6,294 nucleotides of DNA from Pseudorhodobacter antarcticus (GTDB lineage Bacteria > Pseudomonadota > Alphaproteobacteria > Rhodobacterales > Rhodobacteraceae). The translations under genes and the position numbers were made by a program. The notes under the pieces are model-generated. The model saw only the letters and a list, made by a program, of their open reading frames with translations, was not told the DNA's origin and searched no databases. The stretch spans positions 1 through 6,294 of the forward strand of contig CAMAWZ010000144.1 in NCBI GenBank assembly GCA_945861995.1. Reading direction: 5' to 3'. Shown in pieces: positions 1 to 5,037 of this stretch (the stretch's first letter is position 1; each line of letters begins with the position of its first letter).

Positions 1-1574
1 TCAGACACCCGCGCGCCCCAGATCAGCGCGAAGATCGGCAGGCTAAGCACAGACAGCGCGAAATTGGCCAAAACGGGGATCAAGGCATCGCCCGCCTCGG
101 CCGATCCGCGCATGATCATCGCGTATAAATCGCCAATCAGATGCTGCAATATCAGCAAAACCGCAATCAAACCAAGGCTATAGATGGCAGGGTAAACAAT
201 AGCCGAAGCCCCCGCAATATAACCCAACGCGCCCAAAACAGGGCCCGCCAATCCCACAACAATTGCGGCCTGCGCGACCAGCAGCAGAGAAGACCTTCCA
301 AAATTCTGCGTCTCACCTTCGCGCGCTTGCAGCGTTTTCAGGTGCCGCGCCAAAAGCTGCCCCATGCGCAGCAGCAATAGCCCCGCAATCACAAGGCCCG
401 GAAAGCTGGTGACCGACGTTGTGCCTTCGGAATAATCTTGTGATGTCATGGCCGCATCGCGCAGGCTGTCTGCGCCCAGTATAAACCCCATCATCACGGC
501 CAATACCCGCGCCTCGGCGCGGCCTTCGGTGCCAAGGTGCAGCGGGCCAGCCAAACTGCCGCGCGGAAAAATCCGCCCCGCCATCCACGCTGCGGCCACC
601 AATGGCAGCACAATATCGGGCACCGCATCAACAATCTGCCCGCCAAGTTCGCCCAGCATCTGCGACAAGATCAGCGCCAGCGCAACCAAAGCGATCCCGA
701 CCAGCGGAAACACCATCTCGCCCAAACTGGCCAGCAGCGCGATAATCCGCTGCGCCCCAACGGACCCTTTTTCACGCAGACCTACGGCAAAATCCTGCAC
801 CCACCTGCGCGCGGTGATGCTAAGCCCAAGGCCGATGGCCAGAACCAAGACGATCAGCGGCAGGTTGGTGTAAAAAGTGCTGCGCCGCGCGTCATCGGCC
901 CAGTTCGTAGTAATTTCTTCCCACAGACGCAGGCCCGTGTCGGTCAGGCCAATCACCCCTTCGGGCCAATTGGTCGGATTGATCGGGGCAGGCCACGCTT
1001 GCAGCAGCTCATCCGCTTGGCGTTCGCGCACAGTGCGGTCGATCTCGCGGATCAACCCATCAGCGCGCCGATATGCCTCGTCTGCCGTAATCGCAGGGGC
1101 CTGCAGGCGCAGCAATTGCTGGGTCAGTTCTGCGCGGCGATTGGCAAGGTCTGCAGTCTCGATTGCGCCAGCGGCGGGCGCAGGGCCAAGCGCTGCAATT
1201 TGCGCGCGCAACGTGGCAATGCGGGCCGAATTGGCGCTTTGCGCGCCTTGCAAAGCGCCGCGCCATTCCACCAATTGCCCGCGCAGTGTTTCAAGTGCGC
1301 CGTCCGAGGCGCGCCTGTCTTCAATCGCGCGTTCGACCCGCGCGGCCATTTTGTCCCAAGCGGCATAATCCAGCGCCGCCGTCGCCTCTTCTGCGGCCAA
1401 ATCGGCCTGCACGGCACTTAGCGCCGTTGCCGCCGCCCCTTGGCGCGGGGTTAGCGCGCCGCTGGCATCCGCTTGGCCCACTTGCGGCGCAGGTGTTTGC
1501 GCGCCAGAAATGCCGCCCAGCACCAAAGATACCGCCAGACAGGCCGCAAATACGGGCCAAGTCGCGCGGATCAT
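1..1574 (-). CDS. DUF3772-type mechanosensitive (MscS-like) channel, N-terminal part; truncated by the window edge
   Basis: The frame is open from an ATG at 1574 to the left edge, giving 524 residues with no stop; the last two bases belong to a split codon. Residues 1-25 look like a signal peptide (MIR, then a hydrophobic run, then SGA-QT). Residues 40-195 are Ala/Arg/Glu-rich, helical and probably periplasmic; the part around 145-190 fits the DUF3772 domain. From about 237 there are repeated hydrophobic segments, near 237-254, 283-303, 313-333, 391-406, 428-448, 453-478 and 498-519. This is the layout of large MscS-family proteins, in which many membrane helices precede the pore and beta domain; that diagnostic C-terminal part lies beyond the window. 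The expected role is a gated inner-membrane channel releasing solutes on osmotic downshock. The start overlaps the stop of the cysteine synthase gene (ATGA), so translational coupling is likely. The family call is from layout and memory; the frame itself is secure. Confidence 0.8.
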   Translation of the reverse strand, partial: MIRATWPVFAACLAVSLVLGGISGAQTPAPQVGQADASGALTPRQGAAATALSAVQADLAAEEATAALDYAAWDKMAARVERAIEDRRASDGALETLRGQLVEWRGALQGAQSANSARIATLRAQIAALGPAPAAGAIETADLANRRAELTQQLLRLQAPAITADEAYRRADGLIREIDRTVRERQADELLQAWPAPINPTNWPEGVIGLTDTGLRLWEEITTNWADDARRSTFYTNLPLIVLVLAIGLGLSITARRWVQDFAVGLREKGSVGAQRIIALLASLGEMVFPLVGIALVALALILSQMLGELGGQIVDAVPDIVLPLVAAAWMAGRIFPRGSLAGPLHLGTEGRAEARVLAVMMGFILGADSLRDAAMTSQDYSEGTTSVTSFPGLVIAGLLLLRMGQLLARHLKTLQAREGETQNFGRSSLLLVAQAAIVVGLAGPVLGALGYIAGASAIVYPAIYSLGLIAVLLILQHLIGDLYAMIMRGSAEAGDALIPVLANFALSVLSLPIFALIWGARVS

Positions 1575-2605
1575 GCGTCCTCGTACACCGTGGGCACGCC
1601 GTGGGGCGCGCGGTCCAGCCATGCTGGCACAGGCAGACCTTTTTCGCGCAAAAAGACAGGGTTATACAGTTTGGATTGATAGCGGTTGCCATAATCGCAC
1701 AGGATCGTGACGATGGTTTTGCCTGGCCCCATGTCGCGCGCCATACGGATCGCGCCCGCGATGTTAATGCCCGAAGATCCGCCCAAACAAATCCCCTCAT
1801 CTTCCAGCATATCAAACACCAAAGGCAGCGCTTCGGCATCGGAAATGCGGTACGACATATCGGGTTTGAACCCTTCCAAATTGGCGGTAATGCGCCCCTG
1901 CCCGATACCTTCACTGATCGAGGATCCAGGCGCGTCAAACACGCCGGTCGTGTAATAGGCGTGCAGCGCCGCGCCCTCGGGGTCGGCCAGCCCTACCTTT
2001 ACGCCTTTGGGCTGCAAGGCTATACCCACCCCCGCCAGCGTGCCGCCAGAGCCTACTGCGCAAATAAACCCGTCTACCTTGCCGCCCGTTTGGTCCCAAA
2101 TTTCTGGCCCTGTGGTTTCAATATGGGCTTGGCGATTGGCCACATTGTCAAATTGGTTCGCCCAAATCGCGCCATTGGGTTCGGTGCGCGCCAAAGCCGC
2201 CGCAAGCCGCCCCGAATAGCGCACATAATTGTTGGGGTTTTTGTACGGCACCGCAGGCACTTGCACCAGTTCCGCGCCCGCGAGGCGGATCATATCCTTT
2301 TTCTCTTGGCTTTGCGTTTCAGGAATAACAATAACGGTGCGAAAGCCCATGCTTGCCCCCACCAGCGCCAGCCCAATACCCGTATTGCCCGCCGTGCCCT
2401 CTACAATCGTGCCGCCTGGTTTCAGTAGGCCCTTGGCCACTGCATCGCGAATGATATACAGCGCCGCGCGGTCCTTGACCGATTGGCCAGGGTTAAGAAA
2501 TTCGCATTTTCCCAAAATGGTGCAGCCCGTCATCTCGGACGCAGCGCGCAACTTTAGCAGCGGCGTGCCCCCTATCGTATCGGCCAAATCGGTGTGAATG
2601 CGCAT
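1571..2605 (-). CDS. cysK: Cysteine synthase A-like PLP enzyme (O-acetylserine sulfhydrylase family)
   Basis: A 344-residue protein of the fold-type II PLP family. The known family reaction is O-acetylserine plus sulfide to cysteine plus acetate, in the cytoplasm. Visible motifs are NPGQSVKDR (38-46) with the Schiff-base lysine K44, the substrate loop TAGNTG (71-76), IPETQSQEKK (94-103), QFDN (151-154), the PLP-phosphate loop GSGGT (185-189), and GGSSG (275-279), whose serine normally contacts the pyridine nitrogen. The loop reads TAGNTG where classical CysK has TSGNTG, and the C-terminus is somewhat longer than in E. coli CysK (about 323 residues). This looks like the divergent branch that also includes fungal mitochondrial cysteine-synthase-like proteins, so another beta-replacement reaction is possible. 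The ATG at 2605 is preceded by AAAAAGGAT, with AGGA at 2612-2615 (6-base spacing). The stop overlaps the start of the channel gene by ATGA. Family call firm; exact substrate less so. Confidence 0.88.
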   Translation of the reverse strand: MRIHTDLADTIGGTPLLKLRAASEMTGCTILGKCEFLNPGQSVKDRAALYIIRDAVAKGLLKPGGTIVEGTAGNTGIGLALVGASMGFRTVIVIPETQSQEKKDMIRLAGAELVQVPAVPYKNPNNYVRYSGRLAAALARTEPNGAIWANQFDNVANRQAHIETTGPEIWDQTGGKVDGFICAVGSGGTLAGVGIALQPKGVKVGLADPEGAALHAYYTTGVFDAPGSSISEGIGQGRITANLEGFKPDMSYRISDAEALPLVFDMLEDEGICLGGSSGINIAGAIRMARDMGPGKTIVTILCDYGNRYQSKLYNPVFLREKGLPVPAWLDRAPHGVPTVYEDA

Positions 2606-2620
2606 AAGATATCCTTTTTC

Positions 2621-2654
2621 GTTTGCGCCAAACTAGGCCCGCTTTGCGCCAAAC
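2621..2654. repeat. Two 13-bp dyads 21 bp apart in front of the cysteine synthase gene (possible operators)
   Basis: GTTTGCGCCAAAC at 2621-2633 is a perfect 5-3-5 inverted repeat. CTTTGCGCCAAAC at 2642-2654 is the same sequence with one outer base changed. Their start-to-start distance is 21 bp, about two helical turns, so a protein bound to both would sit on the same face of the DNA. The first dyad covers the candidate -10 of the cysteine synthase promoter and the second covers part of the spacer and the edge of the -35. This arrangement suits a dimeric repressor. I do not recognise the site as that of a named regulator. Confidence 0.5.
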
Positions 2655-2658
2655 TCAA
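2630..2658 (-). promoter_or_regulatory. Candidate sigma70-type promoter of the cysteine synthase-channel pair
   Basis: On the minus strand TTGAGT (2653-2658) is followed, after exactly 17 bases, by TAGTTT (2630-2635). Both hexamers are partial matches to the consensus. A transcript would start near 2623, leaving a short leader with the AAAAAGGAT ribosome site before the ATG at 2605. The spacing and position support it; the -10 is poor, so an activator or another sigma factor may be needed. Confidence 0.35.
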
Positions 2659-2685
2659 GGGGCGGGGTGAAAACTCAAGGGGCGG
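2651..2685. repeat. 15-base direct repeat, two copies 20 bp apart, upstream of the cysteine synthase gene
   Basis: AAACTCAAGGGGCGG occurs at 2651-2665 and exactly again at 2671-2685. The first copy overlaps the right-hand dyad and the candidate -35; the second lies one step further upstream. Together with the dyads this gives a ladder of related blocks at about 20-bp intervals between 2621 and 2685. It could be a cooperative regulator-binding array or a recent small tandem duplication. Confidence 0.6.
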
Positions 2686-2695
2686 ACTAAGGCGC

Positions 2696-2721
2696 GCACA
2701 GGCAAATGCATTCACCCGTGC
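2696..2721 (-). terminator. Weak hairpin just after the aminotransferase gene
   Basis: Immediately downstream of the aminotransferase stop, the minus strand can pair GCACGGG (2715-2721) with CCTGTGC (2696-2702), a 7-bp stem with one G-T wobble and a 12-base loop (2703-2714). The loop holds the 8-bp palindrome AATGCATT (2705-2712). No T-run follows, so it is at best a weak or factor-assisted terminator. Confidence 0.2.
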
Positions 2722-2722
2722 C

Positions 2723-4117
2723 CTAGGCAGACACAAACAACCCATCCGCCTTAATCGCGCCATAGCTTTCATCAAGGCTTTTCCACGCGCGCTCCATCAA
2801 GATGTCAATCTCATCCGTCGTAATCACCAATGGCGGCGAAATGATCATGCGGTCGCCAACATGGCGCATGATCAGATTATTGGCAAAACACCGCTCGCGG
2901 GTGCGATAGCCCACGGTCCCCGTCTCGGATGCAAACTTGGCGCGGCTCGCCTTGTTCGGCGTCAGCGCAATGCTGCCCATCAATCCCACCATTTTCGCCT
3001 CGCCCACCATCGGATGATCGTTCAGCGCGGCCCATTTTTTGGACAGATACGGGCCTGCCACATCGCGCACGTGTTCGATGATCTTTTCTTCTTGCAAGAT
3101 GCGCAGGTTTTCCAGAGCCACAGCCGCCGCCACAGGATGCCCCGAATAGGTATAGCCGTGGTTAAAATCGCCGTGGCTGCCCATGACTTCGGCCACATCG
3201 TCGCACACAATCGATCCGCCAATCGGCTGATAGCCCGATGATAGACCCTTGGCGATGGTCATGATATGCGGGCGAATGCCAAAAGTGGTGCTGCCAAACC
3301 AATTTCCCGTGCGGCCAAAGCCTGTGATAACCTCGTCAGCAATCAGCAAAATGCCGTATTTGTCGACAATGCGCTGCACTTCGGGCCAGTAGCTGTCTGG
3401 CGGAATAATCACCCCGCCCGCGCCCTGCACAGGCTCTCCGATGAAGGCCGCCACATTTTCGACGCCCAGTTCAAGTATCTTGGATTCTAGCTCTTTCGCG
3501 CGCGCGAGGCCAAACTCATCGGGGGTCATATCGCCGCCTTGCGACCACCAGTTCGGCTCGCCAATATGGACAATCCCAGCCAGCTTGCCGCCGTGATCGT
3601 GGATCGCCTTCATCCCGCCAAGGCTGCCGCCGCCCATGGTCGATCCATGATAGCCATTATGCCGCGCGATGATGATGCGCTTTTCGGGCTGACCTTTGAT
3701 ATCCCAATATCGGCGCACCATGCGAATGTTGGTGTCATTGGCCTCAGACCCCGACCCCGCAAAAAACACATGGCCCATGCCCGCAGGGGCAAGTTCGGCC
3801 AACTTGGCGGCCAGCGCAATGGCAGGAACATGGCTGGTTTGAAAAAACGTGTTGTAATAGGCAAGTTGATCCATCTGCGCCTTGGCCACATCGCCCAGTT
3901 CGGTGCGCCCATAGCCAATGTTCACACACCACAGACCCGCCATGCCATCGATAATCTTGTGCCCTTCGCTATCGGTCAGCCAAACACCCTTACCGCCCGT
4001 CATAATCCGCGCGCCCTTGCGCGCCAGTGCCGCATTTTCGGTAAACGGGTGCATATGGTGGGCAGCGTCCAGCGCCTGCAACTCTGCCGTTGGCATATGG
4101 TTGGTGATTTTGTTCAT
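2723..4117 (-). CDS. Class III PLP aminotransferase, SpuC-like (putrescine/diamine-pyruvate or other omega-amine transaminase)
   Basis: A 464-residue fold-type I enzyme, full length for the family. It resembles, from memory, Pseudomonas SpuC (putrescine-pyruvate aminotransferase) and still more a Ruegeria pomeroyi omega-transaminase of known structure, including the N-terminal MPTAELQALDAAHH stretch (8-21). Motifs are MAGLWCVNIGYG (59-70), the PLP-phosphate loop GSGSEAND (121-128), YHGST (156-160), DEV (261-263) with D261 facing the pyridine nitrogen, the Schiff-base lysine K290 in TIAKGLSSGY (287-296), HGYTYSGHP (320-328), and R418 at the place of the mobile carboxylate-binding arginine. It probably moves the terminal amino group of a diamine or similar amine to pyruvate, giving alanine and an aldehyde, in the cytoplasm. 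The ATG at 4117 follows GGAGG (4123-4127) with 5-base spacing. The regulator gene directly upstream and the operator-like palindromes in between suggest dedicated control. The exact amine cannot be read from sequence. Confidence 0.93.
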   Translation of the reverse strand: MNKITNHMPTAELQALDAAHHMHPFTENAALARKGARIMTGGKGVWLTDSEGHKIIDGMAGLWCVNIGYGRTELGDVAKAQMDQLAYYNTFFQTSHVPAIALAAKLAELAPAGMGHVFFAGSGSEANDTNIRMVRRYWDIKGQPEKRIIIARHNGYHGSTMGGGSLGGMKAIHDHGGKLAGIVHIGEPNWWSQGGDMTPDEFGLARAKELESKILELGVENVAAFIGEPVQGAGGVIIPPDSYWPEVQRIVDKYGILLIADEVITGFGRTGNWFGSTTFGIRPHIMTIAKGLSSGYQPIGGSIVCDDVAEVMGSHGDFNHGYTYSGHPVAAAVALENLRILQEEKIIEHVRDVAGPYLSKKWAALNDHPMVGEAKMVGLMGSIALTPNKASRAKFASETGTVGYRTRERCFANNLIMRHVGDRMIISPPLVITTDEIDILMERAWKSLDESYGAIKADGLFVSA

Positions 4118-4163
4118 CGCGGCCTCCAGCCTGCACGCCCGAATCTGGGCACCTTTAGCGATT

Positions 4164-4192
4164 ATGATATGATCAAATCACTCCCGCCACAA
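4164..4192 (-). promoter_or_regulatory. Candidate promoter of the aminotransferase gene
   Basis: On the minus strand TTGTGG (4187-4192) is followed after 17 bases by TATCAT (4164-4169), which matches the -10 consensus at five of six positions; the -35 keeps only its TTG. A start near 4157 would give a leader of about 40 bases ending in the GGAGG ribosome site. The AT-rich stretch stands out against the surrounding GC-rich coding DNA. The -10 overlaps one operator-like site and the -35 is next to the other. Confidence 0.5.
4167..4178. promoter_or_regulatory. Near-palindrome ATATGATCAAAT overlapping the -10 (operator candidate 2)
   Basis: This differs by one base from the core ATTTGATCAAAT of the palindrome at 4195-4208 and is offset from it by 29 bp, near three helical turns. 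It covers half of the candidate -10 and the adjoining spacer. Protein bound here would block RNA polymerase, so repression of the aminotransferase is the simplest reading, perhaps with cooperative binding to both sites. Confidence 0.5.
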
Positions 4193-4194
4193 GA

Positions 4195-4208
4195 AATTTG
4201 ATCAAATT
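4195..4208. promoter_or_regulatory. Perfect 14-bp palindrome AATTTGATCAAATT (operator candidate 1)
   Basis: A perfect 14-bp dyad with no spacer, just upstream of the candidate -35 of the aminotransferase promoter and about 20 bases from the end of the GntR gene. A near-copy lies 29 bp away. Its symmetry, its place and the adjacent one-domain regulator make it a likely binding site for that GntR/FCD protein. This is inferred from position, not from a known motif. Confidence 0.6.
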
Positions 4209-4227
4209 ATTTCGAATGAAAAGTGAT

Positions 4228-4881
4228 CTACAGCGCGTTCGCCCGTATCGCATCGCGCACATGGGCAAGGCCGATTTCAATATCATGCGTCATCGCCGCC
4301 GCGGCCCCTGCCCCATCGCCCGCCCGCAGCGCGGTGATAATGGCCTTATGGCTGTCAGGCAGGCTGGCGCGGCCCGAAAGTTGGGTGACAACGCGCAGGC
4401 TGGGACCAAAGCGCAGCCACAGGCTTTGCGCCATATCCAGCAAAACCCCCGCCCCCGCCGCGCCGTAAAGAGCAAAGTGAAAAGCATGGTTCGATGTCAA
4501 ATAAGCAGGGATATCTCCGACCAGAACGGATCTATCCACCTCAATGTCCAACTCCTCCAGAAGGGCAAGTAAGACAGGGCTGGCGTGCTGGGCCGCCAAT
4601 TGCGCAAGTCGCGGTTCAATCGCCAGACGCGCAAAGGCAATCTGATCCAAATCCGCACCCGTCATCCGCGGAACAGACACGCGCCGATTGCCCTGCGGCA
4701 ACAGCGCGCCTTCGGTTGCCAGCCTACGAATGGCTTCGCGCACAGGGGTCATACCAGCACCAAGGTTTTGGGTCAGCCCCTGAATTGTGACAGGCTGGCC
4801 AGGTGCCAACTGCCCATAAAGGATCATATCACGCAGGCGCGAATAGGTCACTTCGTGACTTGGTACTTTGCGCGCTTCCAT
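4228..4881 (-). CDS. GntR-family transcriptional regulator, FCD (FadR-type) subgroup
   Basis: About 217 residues, normal for the FCD group. Counted from the GTG at 4887, residues 8-73 form the winged helix-turn-helix, with the family pattern LRDMILYGQLAPG (18-30) and MTPVREAIRRLATEGAL (46-62). Residues 78-212 fit the all-helical FCD ligand domain. Three of the usual metal-site histidines are visible: H137 in AFHFALY, H180 in DSHKAI and H201. The usual aspartate four residues before H137 is N133, a variant I believe occurs in the family. I prefer the ATG at 4881, which has GGA (4891-4893) nine bases upstream, over the in-frame GTG at 4887, which is only three bases from it; the GTG would add two residues. 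It probably controls the adjacent aminotransferase through the palindromes at 4167-4208, responding to an amine or an organic acid. The ligand is unknown. Confidence 0.9.
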   Translation of the reverse strand: MEARKVPSHEVTYSRLRDMILYGQLAPGQPVTIQGLTQNLGAGMTPVREAIRRLATEGALLPQGNRRVSVPRMTGADLDQIAFARLAIEPRLAQLAAQHASPVLLALLEELDIEVDRSVLVGDIPAYLTSNHAFHFALYGAAGAGVLLDMAQSLWLRFGPSLRVVTQLSGRASLPDSHKAIITALRAGDGAGAAAAMTHDIEIGLAHVRDAIRANAL

Positions 4882-4985
4882 ATTCACTGATCCGCCCCCC
4901 CAATTAGCAGAGCAACATTGCCGCGCAGGCGCGGGTTTGGCAAGACGCCGATGCCTTCCTAACTCTGCAAATATCCCGCGGGGAG
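4882..4985. other. Leader region of the GntR gene with an ATATTT/CCCGCGGG element
   Basis: This is the GntR-proximal part of the 150-base gap. It holds the minus-strand element CTCCCCGCGGGATATTT (4969-4985), which looks like the downstream half of an intergenic terminator repeat I associate with Rhodobacterales. It also has a GC-rich dyad CCGCGC-AG-GCGCGG (4921-4934) and a G-run (4895-4900) before the GntR start. I found no convincing promoter for the regulator and no copy of the TTTGATCAAA palindrome here. Confidence 0.4.
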
Positions 4986-5008
4986 CCTGCTTTGCACAGC
5001 AAAGCAGG
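4986..5008. terminator. Perfect 10-bp hairpin downstream of cfa
   Basis: CCTGCTTTGC (4986-4995) and GCAAAGCAGG (4999-5008) are perfectly complementary around a three-base ACA loop. The hairpin lies in the gap after the cfa stop, in tandem with a second GC stem at 5011-5027. In the minus direction it is followed by the palindrome CCCGCGGG (4975-4982) and ATATTT (4969-4974 on the complementary strand) instead of a long T-run. The likely role is termination or 3'-end protection of the cfa transcript, before the separately controlled regulator gene. Confidence 0.55.
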
Positions 5009-5010
5009 TA

Positions 5011-5027
5011 GGGGGCGCGCAGCCCCC
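5011..5027. terminator. GC-only hairpin immediately after cfa
   Basis: GGGGGC (5011-5016) pairs with GCCCCC (5022-5027) around a five-base loop, ten bases past the cfa stop codon. It is the first of two stacked stems in the cfa 3' region and would be very stable as RNA. No T-tract follows directly. Confidence 0.5.
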
Positions 5028-5037
5028 GTGCTTGGCC

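Noticed and set aside
537..1421. Long plus-strand open frame of 294 codons opposite the channel gene
   Set aside because: The minus-strand frame here gives a continuous membrane protein with signal peptide and helices. The plus-strand product is rich in Arg, Gln and His with no recognisable domain, as expected of an antisense shadow in GC-biased DNA.
1163..2428. 421-codon plus-strand open frame spanning the channel-cysteine synthase junction
   Set aside because: It lies antisense to two well-supported genes. The product is Arg/Pro/His-rich and low in complexity, with no motif.
3539..4201. 220-codon plus-strand open frame opposite the aminotransferase
   Set aside because: It is a shadow of the aminotransferase; the minus-strand product carries every catalytic motif of its family.
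4195..4208. Possible FNR/FnrL box before the aminotransferase
   Set aside because: FNR-type sites need TTGAT and ATCAA halves separated by four bases. Here TTGA and TCAA abut with no spacer.
4822..4831. GATCATATCA inside the GntR gene, identical over 10 bases to part of operator candidate 2
   Set aside because: It encodes part of the conserved helix RDMI of the DNA-binding domain and lacks the flanking palindrome, so chance is the better explanation.
4921..4934. CCGCGC-AG-GCGCGG dyad as a terminator or operator
   Set aside because: The two-base loop is too tight for an RNA hairpin and the sequence is simple GC alternation that arises easily in this genome. It is listed only as content of the gap.
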